Made by a program: the position numbers and the translations under genes | Part shown: one piece after another, positions 24,187 to 33,114 of the stretch | Layout: every line of letters begins with the position of its first letter | How positions within the stretch are numbered: the first letter of the stretch is position 1 | Source of the DNA: JBNKFQ01 sp050289385 | GTDB lineage: Bacteria > Pseudomonadota > Gammaproteobacteria > Pseudomonadales > Porticoccaceae | DNA length: 51,934 nucleotides | Direction: 5' to 3' | Assembly (NCBI GenBank): GCA_050289385.1 | Contig: JBNKFQ010000192.1 | Coordinates: forward strand, 1 to 51,934 | The notes under the pieces: generated by a model | Told to the model about the DNA's origin: nothing | What the model saw: the letters and a program-made list of their open reading frames with translations, nothing else | Database searches by the model: none

Positions 24187-25734
24187 TCAATCCTCAAACA
24201 CTTCCCAGCCGCCGCCCAGAGCTTTATAAAGGCTTATCAGATTGAGGACACTCCGGGTTTCCGAGCGTACCTGTTCCATTTCCGCAGCCGCCAGTTGGTG
24301 TTGCGCACTAATTACACTGAGCAGATCGTCCTCACCACTTTGATAACGCTCGTGGGCCAGCGCCACTGCCCGTTGGTTGATGTCCACCGCGCGTTCCATG
24401 CGGCGTCGGGTTTGCAGTTCCTGGCCGTAACGCACCAGCGCGGTTTCCGAGTCGCGCAGCGCGTTTAATACACTTTGCTCGTATTGTTGCATGGCGGTTT
24501 CGGCTTGCAACTCCTCGAGCTTGACTCGGGCGTGCAAGCGGCCGCCTTGCAGAATCGGCCAGCGAATGTTGGGCCCCAGCGCCCGGAATGTGCTGCCGCT
24601 TTGAAACAGATCGCCAAAGCTCAGGCTTTCCAGACCGGTACTGCCGGTGAGCGAAAAGCGCGGAAACAGGTCGGCCACGGCTACGCCGATCTCTGCGGTA
24701 GCAGCCGCCAGATGGCGTTCGGCCGTGCGAATATCAGGCCGCCGTCGCAAAATATCAGAGCGCAAGCCCACTGGTACTACGTCGGGGGGCACTGGCAGTG
24801 GTTTAGTGTCGATGACATCCGCCAGTATGGATTGCGGTTCGCGACCCAATAATACGGCGAGTTGATAGGCATAGGCGCGAATTTCCGAAGTCAGATTGGG
24901 CAGCCCGGCTTCACTGGTTCGCAGGCGGGCGTTGGCTTGTTCGACATCGAATTGGCTGGCGGCACCTGCGCGGTAGCGCTGTTGCACAATCTTCAGCGTT
25001 TCCCGCTGCAATTCAATTTGTCTCTCCAGTACCGCCATTTGCCGTTGAATACCGCGCAAGCTGAGGTAATTGCGTGAAACTTCCGCCAGCACTGTCAGCA
25101 GAATATGGCGCCGCGCCTCAATAGCGGCATCAATGTGCGCATCAGCGGCTTCAACCGCGCGGTAGGTGCGGCCGAACAGGTCCAGTTCCCAACTGGCGTC
25201 AAAGCGCGCGTCGTAGATATCGCGGTTGGTCTTGATGCCGCTACCGCCTGGCAGTGATGGCACACTACCGGCGATACGACCGTGTTCACTGAGGTCTTCG
25301 ACTGTCACTGCGCCATATCCGCTTACCTGGGGTGAGTATGCAGCTCGTTCGATCTCACGCACCACACGTGCCTGGCGAATACGGGAGGCGGCAATTTGAA
25401 TGTCCAGGTTGCCGTCGGCCGCCGCTGCAATATAACGGTTTAGTAGTGGTTCGCGCAGTAGTTGCCACCATTCAGTGGCGACAGGTTCAGCACTGGTGAT
25501 CTGTTCGCTTGCGCTGTCCGGAGCGTGCCATTGCGAATCGGTTTTTGTTTCAGGTGCGGTATAGTCGGGGCCGACAATTGTACAACCTGAAATCAGAGCG
25601 GTGGTCAGGCCAACGCTGATTAAAGTGACTGCAGCTAAGTGTACTCGCACGGTTTGCCTCCTGGCGCGACAGTTGCGCGTCTTATTGCCCGGTGGTTTTG
25701 TTTCGCAATGTTTTTTCATGGCCCGATATTGCAT
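24187..25734 (-). CDS. NodT-family outer-membrane efflux lipoprotein
   Basis: A 515-residue TolC-like outer-membrane channel of the NodT/OprM family. The lipobox ALISGC marks a lipoprotein, and the sequence after it (TIVGPDYTAPE) is typical. The body shows the paired repeats of the family, including EQANARLRTSEAGLPNL, LRRRPDIRTAERHLAAATAE and the C-terminal ERYQSGEDDLLSVISAQ. It is the last gene of the ABC-exporter operon, and its ATG directly follows the stop of the permease gene, so it supplies the outer-membrane exit duct. The E. coli ybhGFSR operon lacks such a gene. An internal ATG five codons later (25719) is an alternative start. Confidence 0.92.
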   Translation of the reverse strand: MQYRAMKKHCETKPPGNKTRNCRARRQTVRVHLAAVTLISVGLTTALISGCTIVGPDYTAPETKTDSQWHAPDSASEQITSAEPVATEWWQLLREPLLNRYIAAAADGNLDIQIAASRIRQARVVREIERAAYSPQVSGYGAVTVEDLSEHGRIAGSVPSLPGGSGIKTNRDIYDARFDASWELDLFGRTYRAVEAADAHIDAAIEARRHILLTVLAEVSRNYLSLRGIQRQMAVLERQIELQRETLKIVQQRYRAGAASQFDVEQANARLRTSEAGLPNLTSEIRAYAYQLAVLLGREPQSILADVIDTKPLPVPPDVVPVGLRSDILRRRPDIRTAERHLAAATAEIGVAVADLFPRFSLTGSTGLESLSFGDLFQSGSTFRALGPNIRWPILQGGRLHARVKLEELQAETAMQQYEQSVLNALRDSETALVRYGQELQTRRRMERAVDINQRAVALAHERYQSGEDDLLSVISAQHQLAAAEMEQVRSETRSVLNLISLYKALGGGWEVFED

Positions 25735-26832
25735 TTATTCCATGCGCCGGGCAAAAAACCAGCTGGCCAGACTCAGGGTAACGACACCAATAACCAGTAA
25801 TGGCCAGGTATTTGTCCATACGTCAGCAAAAGGCATGTCCTTTAAAAACAGACCTTTTACTGTAATCAGAAAATGTTTAAGCGGATTTGCCGAGGTAACC
25901 GCCTGCAACCATTCGGGCATGTTTTCTACGGGAGCCGCATAGCCGGAAAGCGTAACGGCCGGCACCATAAAAACAAAGGCACCGAGAATGGCCTGCTGCT
26001 GGGTTTTTGAAACTGACGATATAGCAAGGCCAATACCAACAATCGACATGACAAAAATAAACAGGGCGAATAACAGCAGTGGCGGCGATCCCGTAAAAGG
26101 CACTTTAAAAACGGTTACCGCCACCGCCCATATCAGGCAACCCTCTGCCATGCCTATAACGATAGCAGGAATGGTTTTGCCGATAAGAATTTCCATCGGT
26201 GTGAGCGGAGAAACCAGTAACTGGTCAAAAGTGCCCAGTTCCCGCTCCCGGGCTACCGACAGTGCTGTGACAATGAGCGCGATCAACATGGACAGAATGG
26301 CAACCAGAGAGGGTATGGTAAACCAGAGGTAAAGCAGGTTCTCGTTAAACCAGTTGCGCGCTACGACAATCACTGGCAAAGGCCGCGTAGTAATTTCGGT
26401 GTTGTAGCGATTAACAATTTCGGCAATGTAGCCATTTGCGATCTGGGCGGCATTGGAGCGCCGACCATCGAGTATTACCTGTAAACTGGCACGATCGTTG
26501 GCCTCTATATTGCGCGAAAAATTTGCCGGAATATGAACCGCTGCCAGTGCCTGTTGTTGGTCGATAGCCGGGTCAATATCCTGTTCGTTTTGCACAAAAA
26601 ATATATTGGGAAAAAACGGCGATCCGTTAAAACGCTGAACAATTTCCATGCCGTGTTTGCCGGTGTCTTCATTGTAGATAGCAAGGGATATATTTTTAAC
26701 TTCCAGAGTTGCCGCAAATGCAAAAATAATTAATTGCAGCAACGGTGGCATAATTAACACAATGCGACTTTTCGGGTCGCGAAACAGCGCCAGCATCTCT
26801 TTTACAACAAGTGACGGAATGCGAGTGCCCAT
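25735..26832 (-). CDS. ybhR: ABC-2 type exporter permease (YbhR-like)
   Basis: A 365-residue ABC-2 family permease with one N-terminal membrane segment, a large periplasmic domain (about residues 45-170) and five C-terminal membrane segments. The conserved ARERELGTFDQLLVSPLTP cytosolic motif is diagnostic. It pairs with the neighbouring permease to form the membrane part of a drug-type exporter driven by the fused ATPase. It begins four bases after the upstream permease gene and ends immediately before the channel gene. Confidence 0.92.
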   Translation of the reverse strand: MGTRIPSLVVKEMLALFRDPKSRIVLIMPPLLQLIIFAFAATLEVKNISLAIYNEDTGKHGMEIVQRFNGSPFFPNIFFVQNEQDIDPAIDQQQALAAVHIPANFSRNIEANDRASLQVILDGRRSNAAQIANGYIAEIVNRYNTEITTRPLPVIVVARNWFNENLLYLWFTIPSLVAILSMLIALIVTALSVARERELGTFDQLLVSPLTPMEILIGKTIPAIVIGMAEGCLIWAVAVTVFKVPFTGSPPLLLFALFIFVMSIVGIGLAISSVSKTQQQAILGAFVFMVPAVTLSGYAAPVENMPEWLQAVTSANPLKHFLITVKGLFLKDMPFADVWTNTWPLLVIGVVTLSLASWFFARRME

Positions 26833-26836
26833 AGGC

Positions 26837-27955
26837 CTAGTCCAGCCTCTTACGAGTTTTGTGCGCGGTAATCAGAAAGAAAAACAGGCTGATTGCCGCC
26901 ATTGCAAGAATGCATTTCACCAGTAATGGCCAGACATTGCCGGCCAGAAACAAGGTCTGCAGACTGGTGACAAAATAGCGTGCCGCAAACAGGTAAGTGA
27001 GGTCCTGAATCGGCTCCGGCATGGAGCTGATTTCAAAAATAAACCCCGACAGCATAAACGCGGGTAAAAACGCTGACATCAGTGCCATTTGCGACGCAAC
27101 GAACTGATTTTTAGCCGCAGAAGAGATCAGCAATCCCAGCCCAAGTGCGGCCAGCAAAAATACCGAAGTGGTTGCAATCAGTGCTAGCAGTGAGCCGCGT
27201 AACGGCACATCGTACAGCAGGGTCGCGACGCCAACGCAAAGCAGCATCGACACCATTCCCATCATAAAGTAGGGGATCAGTTTGCCAAGCAGTATTTCTA
27301 AAATGGAAACCGGTGTAGCCATTACCGCTTCCATGGTGCCGCGTTCCCACTCACGGGCGATAACGAGCGCGGTGAGAATGGTGCCAATCAGGGTCATAAT
27401 GATAGCGATTGAACCAGGTACGAGAAAATTGCGGCTTTTTAACTCTTCGTTGTACCAAAAGCGCGTTTGCAATTGGATGGCAGGTACATCTGTTTGCGAA
27501 GTGCTGCCTTGCGCTTGTTGGCTTAGCCACACCCGTATCACCCCGCGGGCGTAATTTTGCACAAAGGACGCGATATTGGGCTCCGAGCCGTCGGCAATCA
27601 CCTGAATTTTTGCATCGCCCTGCGCAGCGGTTCTGGCGCTGAAATTTTGTGGTACAACAACAATGCCGCGTATTTTTCCGGCACCTAAATCGTGTTCAAA
27701 CTGGCGTCGATCCCGGCCCAAAGTTACATCAAGGAAGCGCGAATTGGAAAATGCTTCAGATAAACTGAGAATATCTGTACCACGGTTTTCCAGGACGAGT
27801 CCGATACGAACTTTATTGCTATCCAGATTGACGCCGTACCCAAAAATAAACAGCAGAATCAGTGGCAGTACAACGGCGATCAAAATAGAACTGGGATCGC
27901 GCATGGCTTGCAACGACTCCTTGATGATCAGCGCTTTGAGTCGACGCAATTGCAT
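26837..27955 (-). CDS. ybhS: ABC-2 type exporter permease (YbhS-like)
   Basis: A 372-residue ABC-2 permease with the same architecture as its downstream partner: a first membrane segment, a periplasmic domain and five membrane segments. The diagnostic cytosolic motif is IAREWERGTMEAVMATPVS. Its ATG shares one base with the TGA of the ATPase gene, indicating translational coupling. Two different permeases plus one double ATPase match the YbhFSR exporter of E. coli, which extrudes several antibiotics and cations; the native substrate here is unknown. Confidence 0.92.
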   Translation of the reverse strand: MQLRRLKALIIKESLQAMRDPSSILIAVVLPLILLFIFGYGVNLDSNKVRIGLVLENRGTDILSLSEAFSNSRFLDVTLGRDRRQFEHDLGAGKIRGIVVVPQNFSARTAAQGDAKIQVIADGSEPNIASFVQNYARGVIRVWLSQQAQGSTSQTDVPAIQLQTRFWYNEELKSRNFLVPGSIAIIMTLIGTILTALVIAREWERGTMEAVMATPVSILEILLGKLIPYFMMGMVSMLLCVGVATLLYDVPLRGSLLALIATTSVFLLAALGLGLLISSAAKNQFVASQMALMSAFLPAFMLSGFIFEISSMPEPIQDLTYLFAARYFVTSLQTLFLAGNVWPLLVKCILAMAAISLFFFLITAHKTRKRLD

Positions 27956-29703
27956 CAGACCGCCTCCGTACCGACGCGGTTGGCATCGTTGCGTCGCACC
28001 AGTTCGATAAATGCATCTTCCAGAGTTGGGTTCGAATTTTCTTCATTGGTGATTTTTTGCTTCAGGTCATCCGGTGTTCCAGTAGCGATGTTTTCACCGC
28101 GATAAATCAGGCCGATTCGATCGCAGTACTCGGCTTCATCCATAAAATGCGTGGTAACCATCACTGTGACGCCTTTTTCCACCATGCCATTAATATGGGT
28201 CCAGAATTCGCGGCGGGTAATCGGATCGACACCTGATGTTGGTTCATCCAGGAATAGCACATCGGGTTCATGCATTACGGCGCAGGCCAACGCCAGACGT
28301 TGTTTCAGGCCCAGCGGTAATTCACCGGCGTTTTGTTTCAAATGGTGTTTGAGGTCGAATATTTCGATCATGCGCTCAATCTGATGGCGCTGTCGCCGAT
28401 TGTTCAGACCGTACAGGCCAGAAAAAAAGCGCAGGTTTTGTATGGCGTTGAGGTTGCCGTACAGAGAAAATTTTTGCGCCATATAACCAATGCGACTGCG
28501 GGCGGCCGAGGACGCTGTTTTAAGATTCAGGCCAGTTACCGAGGCTTCCCCCGATGTGGGCTGCAAAAGTCCGCACATCATTTTGAAGGTTGTGGATTTG
28601 CCTGCGCCATTTGGACCCAGCAGGCCGAAAATTTCACCGCGATGGATGACGAAGCTGTTGTCATGTACGGCCATAAAGTCGCCAAAGCGTTTGGTGAGCG
28701 ATTTGGCGACGATTACTGCCTGCTCGCCGAGCGGTTTTTGTGGCATCTGTTCTGCCAGTTCCGAGCGGCCGCCCGGGCCACCGCCAAGGGTATCGATAAA
28801 TGCATCCTCGAACCAGGGGTCAACCGCATGCCATTTTGCATGCTCGCCTTGTGCGACATGTTCCAGCGCTGGAGGTTGTGCATTTTGTGCCATGACAATG
28901 CGCACATTTTTTCCCTGGATCACACCATCTATAACGCCGTCCTCGCGCAGAGTGTTCATCAATACCCGGCGACGATTTTTTTCGGAAATTCCGCGAATCT
29001 GCCAGGTGCGTCCCGTTACCTGTTGCAGCAGTTGCGACGGTGGCCCACCATATAATTTCTGGCCTTCGTTTAACAAAATGACGGAATCACATTTTTCCGC
29101 TTCATCCAGATAGGCCGTCGACCAGACCACGGCCATGCCCTCGGCCAGTAATGCCTTGACCATTTTCCACAATTCCCGGCGTGAAATGGGGTCGACTCCG
29201 ACACTGGGTTCGTCCAGTAATAACAGGTCGGGATCGCCGATCAAGGCGCAGGCCAGGCCCAGTTTCTGTTTCATACCACCCGAGAGCTTTCCGGCCAGTC
29301 GGGACCGGAAGAGAGCCAGATCGGTAAAAGCCAGTAATTGTTCAAATTTATTATTGCGTTGCTGGCCGGTTACACCGCGCAAATCTGCGTAAAGGTTAAG
29401 ATTTTCAATAACGCTTAAATCTTCGTACAAACCGAATTTTTGTGGCATGTAACCGATGATAGGGTGGATGGCGGATGCCTGTTTTCGACTGTTGTAGCCG
29501 GCAACTGTAACAAGACCTTTATCGCTATGAAGCAGACCTGTGATCAGGCGAATCAAGGTCGTTTTTCCAGCGCCATCTGGCCCCACCAATCCGGTTATTT
29601 TGCCACGGTAAACTTCTGCCGAGACTGCATCGAGAGCCGGTTTTTCTTCGTCGGTAAAGTGTTTGCTCACCGACTTTATGAACACCAGAGGCTCAGTTTT
29701 CAT
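27955..29703 (-). CDS. ybhF: Fused double ABC-transporter ATPase (YbhF-like)
   Basis: A 582-residue protein with two ABC ATPase domains in tandem. Domain 1 has Walker A GPDGAGKTTL, signature LSGGMKQKLGLA and Walker B LLLLDEPSVGVDP. Domain 2 has Walker A GPNGAGKSTT, then a degenerate signature (LPLGLKQRLALA) and Walker B DVLFLDEPTSGVDP. It energises the two downstream permeases. The ATG at 29703 overlaps the end of the adaptor gene by 11 bases; starts further upstream would overlap more and lack support. Domain 2 carrying LPLG in place of LSGG is common in this exporter family. Confidence 0.94.
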   Translation of the reverse strand: MKTEPLVFIKSVSKHFTDEEKPALDAVSAEVYRGKITGLVGPDGAGKTTLIRLITGLLHSDKGLVTVAGYNSRKQASAIHPIIGYMPQKFGLYEDLSVIENLNLYADLRGVTGQQRNNKFEQLLAFTDLALFRSRLAGKLSGGMKQKLGLACALIGDPDLLLLDEPSVGVDPISRRELWKMVKALLAEGMAVVWSTAYLDEAEKCDSVILLNEGQKLYGGPPSQLLQQVTGRTWQIRGISEKNRRRVLMNTLREDGVIDGVIQGKNVRIVMAQNAQPPALEHVAQGEHAKWHAVDPWFEDAFIDTLGGGPGGRSELAEQMPQKPLGEQAVIVAKSLTKRFGDFMAVHDNSFVIHRGEIFGLLGPNGAGKSTTFKMMCGLLQPTSGEASVTGLNLKTASSAARSRIGYMAQKFSLYGNLNAIQNLRFFSGLYGLNNRRQRHQIERMIEIFDLKHHLKQNAGELPLGLKQRLALACAVMHEPDVLFLDEPTSGVDPITRREFWTHINGMVEKGVTVMVTTHFMDEAEYCDRIGLIYRGENIATGTPDDLKQKITNEENSNPTLEDAFIELVRRNDANRVGTEAV

Positions 29704-30562
29704 TACCCGTCCGGGTAGAGTTGTTTGAGGGGTGAGCAACTGTGTCGATGCGTACGGTCACCGGCATACCCTGGCGCAGCCCTCCACCAGAATCCTGCAC
29801 GATAATGCGCAGACGATAGACCAGATCGGTGCGCAGTTGTGTGGTTTCGACATTTTTTGGCGTAAATTCAGCTTGCGGAGAAATAAAACCGACGGTCCCC
29901 TGATAGGGTTTGTCCGGTTGCGTGTCAGTGTAGATTTTCGCAGGCTGACCCGGGTAAATTCGACCGAGATCCGGTTCCGCGATGTAGGTGCGCACCCAGA
30001 CCGGATTGTCGATGGCGAGAGAGTAAACGGGTTGTCCGGGCGCGACAACGGAGCCGGGTTCGCGGATGCGGGTAAGAATGATTCCCGCGTCCGGCGCCTG
30101 TAACCGGGTGTCTTGCAATGCGGTTTGTGCCTGGTCAAGCTGAACTTTGGCTGTTTGTACGCGGGCGCTTGCCTGATCGTGTTGCGCCAGAGCCTCATCG
30201 TACAGGCGTTGTGATACAGCACCGGTTTCAACCAGTTTTTTTCGGCGCTGGTAGTTGCGTTCTGCATTATCGAACGCCGCATTTGCCTCGGCCAGGTGGG
30301 CCATTGCCAGCGCAAGATTTTCTTCGTAAGTGTCGGTGTCCAGTGTGGCGACGACATCCCCTTTTTGAATTCGGTCGCCTTCCTCCATACGCACTTTGGC
30401 GATGCGACCCGGAATGCGAAAGGAAAGCAATACGTCGCGAATATCGACATTGCCATACAGTGTGAGTACATCGTCTTCATTTTCCGGTTCACTGGACGTG
30501 TAATATTTCCAGCCGCCAAACCCCAAAGCTGCCAGTAACACCAACGGTATGATTTTTTTCAT
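29693..30562 (-). CDS. ybhG: HlyD-family membrane-fusion protein (YbhG-like)
   Basis: A 289-residue periplasmic adaptor with an N-terminal membrane anchor (IIPLVLLAALGFGGWKYY), a first lipoyl half (GRIAKVRMEEGDRIQKGDVV), a helical hairpin, a second lipoyl half (TRIREPGSVVAPGQPVYSLA) and a beta-barrel domain. It should bridge the inner-membrane exporter and the NodT-type channel. The ATG at 30562 follows an AAGGGAG ribosome site, 14 bases after the regulator gene, so regulator and exporter form one operon. Confidence 0.93.
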   Translation of the reverse strand: MKKIIPLVLLAALGFGGWKYYTSSEPENEDDVLTLYGNVDIRDVLLSFRIPGRIAKVRMEEGDRIQKGDVVATLDTDTYEENLALAMAHLAEANAAFDNAERNYQRRKKLVETGAVSQRLYDEALAQHDQASARVQTAKVQLDQAQTALQDTRLQAPDAGIILTRIREPGSVVAPGQPVYSLAIDNPVWVRTYIAEPDLGRIYPGQPAKIYTDTQPDKPYQGTVGFISPQAEFTPKNVETTQLRTDLVYRLRIIVQDSGGGLRQGMPVTVRIDTVAHPSNNSTRTGNEN

Positions 30563-30576
30563 AAGAGCTCCCTTAA

Positions 30577-31242
30577 TTACGACTTCAAGTCGTAACAAGC
30601 CAGTGTCTGCTGCCAGAGCATACCTTTAATCATGGTTATGTGAGCGGGTTGCAGTTTTTTAACGCCCATGCGTCGCAACAGCGTTTCCCGTCCGGACAGA
30701 AATATCAGTACCTGCCCCATCAGGGATTGGGCGCGGGCAATGGTGATCGGGTCGTCACGCTTGCCGCCCGATAATTGTGCGATTAATGCACTGAGCACTT
30801 CGTGCACATGCTTCATCACGTTGTTATAGATAATGTCGTAGGCGGTAGTGGGTTTGAGTTGTTCTTTCAAAATGAGTAGTGCCCAGCTTTTCGCGTCTTC
30901 ACTTTCAACAAACAGGTGCGCCAGTGCGTCGAGAATGGTTTTGAGGTGTTCTTTGGCTCGGGAATCATCTGATTCGCCATTGTTCAGTTCCGCTTCAATT
31001 TTTGCGTAAACCGGACCGACGGTCAGATTGATTTGCTCGGCAATGTGCTCGATAACTGCGGTATACAGCCCTTCCTTGCCGCCAAAGTAATAAGGAATGG
31101 CCGATATATTTGCTCCGGATTCTTGTGACAACATGCGAGTGCTGGTGGCTTTAAAGCCATGTTCGCCAAACAGTAGCAAGCCAGCCCTGATTAACGCCAA
31201 GCGGGTATTGTCATTACGTTTTTCGGAAGTCGTTGCAGACAT
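30577..31242 (-). CDS. cecR: TetR-family regulator, CecR-like
   Basis: A 221-residue TetR-family repressor. The N-terminal HTH covers about residues 15-60 (ALIRAGLLLFGEHGFKATST then SQESGANISAIPYYFGGKEG), and the C-terminal part fits the CecR/YbiH-type ligand domain. In E. coli the homologue sits at the head of the ybhGFSR exporter operon and controls it; the same order is found here. Two copies of a palindromic 12-mer just upstream of the start are likely operators, so the protein probably represses its own operon. Confidence 0.92.
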   Translation of the reverse strand: MSATTSEKRNDNTRLALIRAGLLLFGEHGFKATSTRMLSQESGANISAIPYYFGGKEGLYTAVIEHIAEQINLTVGPVYAKIEAELNNGESDDSRAKEHLKTILDALAHLFVESEDAKSWALLILKEQLKPTTAYDIIYNNVMKHVHEVLSALIAQLSGGKRDDPITIARAQSLMGQVLIFLSGRETLLRRMGVKKLQPAHITMIKGMLWQQTLACYDLKS

Positions 31243-31284
31243 GTCAGGGCCTGATGTATGTGTTTATGTTGCCAACAGTAGTTC

Positions 31285-31309
31285 AATCGAATGATTTAAT
31301 CAAATGATT
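31285..31309 (-). promoter_or_regulatory. Tandem operator for the CecR-like repressor
   Basis: AATCGAATGATT (31285-31296) and AATCAAATGATT (31298-31309) are two copies of a palindromic 12-mer spaced 13 bp apart. The second is a perfect AATCA-N2-TGATT palindrome. They lie 43-67 bases ahead of the repressor start, where TetR-type operators usually are. Assignment to this repressor is inferred from position. Confidence 0.65.
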
Positions 31310-31471
31310 TATTTTTGTGAGCATCCTGGAGCTGTTGAGTCATGCATGGTGTCAACGATTTTGTCCCCTCAGCGTTTTAGTGTAGGGTGTGTATTGGCAA
31401 CGATGAACTTCGTTGTTGGTCTCGAGTCTATGAGCCTTGAGAGCGCCCCCTTGGGGCTCGGAGTTGAAGTT

Positions 31472-32977
31472 ATGCGCAAGTCGCTTGTTCTCCCGGCTGT
31501 CGTTGTTTCCAGTTTCGCAGCCGGGGCTGTATTTGTTCAGCTGGGCAGCCATTTCAGGTGGTGGCCTGCAGCAGACTCCGTGCCGACGCAACCTTCCCTC
31601 GAAACTCAACTGACTGATACCGATGTTGCGGCACAGGCAGAGGAACCCAATGACCTGATTGATCAGTTTGATGACTACGAAACTGACGATTACCCTCCCG
31701 AAGTTGAACCTGAAACAGACTCACCGCTTCAATCCGGCCCCGAAGTGGTATTGGTGCCAGACCAGGATACGGTTGTAGTGGAGTCTCAAGAGAGAATATC
31801 CAGCCCGATAGATATTGATGTGCCTGCGCACGACCGTTCTCAACCCGATCAATTCCGTGATGGCGGTGCGGAGTTGATCGCGTACCCGGGCTACTACGAT
31901 GAGTACTATCCCGAATACGAGAGTCGAAACTCTTCAGTCTATTTCAGTTATTTTGACTTTCCGTACGCCATTTACACCCTGCATTACCGTCACCGCCCGT
32001 TTTATCGTTCTTATGGTTATCCGTATAGCTATTCATATAACCATTCATATAACAATTCATATAACTATCCGTACTACGACTCATATTATCGGTATGGCCA
32101 CCGCGATTTTTTTTATATTCCGACCAGATATAAACGCGATTACAAACACCGTGATAGCAAACATCGCAGGCATCGCGACCACCACCGAAAGAACCGTTTG
32201 CACAATCGTGACGGGCGCTTGCGCGATCATCGTTACGCGACCAGTGATAAATACAAAAAGCGATTGGGGCGCAGGCATTCATCTGATTCTCACTCATCTG
32301 ATTCGAGGGTAGCCAGGCATATTGCGCGCGATAGTTTGCGCCACAGAAGTCTGATATCAGGTGATCGCACAACTGAAAAACGCCCGTTGCGACAGAGTGT
32401 CACTATTACGCCAGTACAAGATGAAATTGCAGCGGACCAAACACGCCGCAAGTTATTTTATAGTAACAACAGACAGCGAAAGTCATTTTTGCAGGATAGA
32501 GAGCGCCATCTTTCCAAAAGTGTGCGCGCAGATCGGAAGGTGTTGGCCAGGTCAAGATCTTCCAGTTCCGGGCGCAACGGCAGAGTTGCCATACCCGAGC
32601 GCAAACAGCCCGAAAGAAATGTACTCGACACAGTGCGTCAACAAACACAGACTGCAACTACAATTGCGCCGGCAAATTTATCCCGTGCACTTAACCGCAA
32701 CAGATCCGCTTCCCCCTCACGGGCTCTCAATTACCGTTCGCGAATACTACAACAACAGCGTGCGAACACGGCTGCACAAAGAGTCAGGGCCCGGCATGAT
32801 GCCACTGCCCGTCGTGACAATCGTGCACAGAAGCCTGTATCGCAGCCTGTGGTCAGACAGCGCGCCAGCGCAGAAAATCGGGTGAAACGGCAGGTTCGTC
32901 AAAAACGACAGATTCGCCAAAGTCGGTCCCGAATTCGCAGCAGCCACAATCGAATACGTAATCGCATAAAACGCTAA
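31472..32977 (+). CDS. Unrecognised membrane-anchored Tyr-rich/Arg-rich protein
   Basis: A 501-residue protein that I do not recognise. It starts with a single hydrophobic anchor (LVLPAVVVSSFAAGAVFVQL) and then has four compositional zones. There is an acidic Asp/Glu/Pro-rich stretch to about residue 150, and a strongly Tyr-rich zone with YSYNHSYNNSYNYPYYDSYY. A His/Arg/Lys-rich zone (RDSKHRRHRDHHRKNR) follows, then about 200 residues very rich in Arg, Ser and Gln to the end (RIRNRIKR). Most of it should be disordered. The ATG at 31472 follows GGAG and places the anchor at the N-terminus; the frame is open further upstream. Reading across 1.5 kb without a stop, with ordered zones, argues for a real gene despite low complexity. 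Confidence 0.65.
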   Translation: MRKSLVLPAVVVSSFAAGAVFVQLGSHFRWWPAADSVPTQPSLETQLTDTDVAAQAEEPNDLIDQFDDYETDDYPPEVEPETDSPLQSGPEVVLVPDQDTVVVESQERISSPIDIDVPAHDRSQPDQFRDGGAELIAYPGYYDEYYPEYESRNSSVYFSYFDFPYAIYTLHYRHRPFYRSYGYPYSYSYNHSYNNSYNYPYYDSYYRYGHRDFFYIPTRYKRDYKHRDSKHRRHRDHHRKNRLHNRDGRLRDHRYATSDKYKKRLGRRHSSDSHSSDSRVARHIARDSLRHRSLISGDRTTEKRPLRQSVTITPVQDEIAADQTRRKLFYSNNRQRKSFLQDRERHLSKSVRADRKVLARSRSSSSGRNGRVAIPERKQPERNVLDTVRQQTQTATTIAPANLSRALNRNRSASPSRALNYRSRILQQQRANTAAQRVRARHDATARRDNRAQKPVSQPVVRQRASAENRVKRQVRQKRQIRQSRSRIRSSHNRIRNRIKR

Positions 32978-33114
32978 AGGGTGCTACAAGTTTCTCCCTG
33001 CCCCCATTTCACGCAATGCAATCAATGTATCCATGCGTTAGTATGCGAAGACAAAGTTCGTCGGTTTTTATTGTTTCATTGCAACGTACCAGATTCCAAG
33101 GGAGAAGTCAGAAT

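Noticed and set aside
28333..29055. 240-codon plus-strand open frame inside the double ATPase gene
   Set aside because: The minus strand encodes both Walker and signature motifs of an ABC ATPase here; the plus-strand frame is a shadow.
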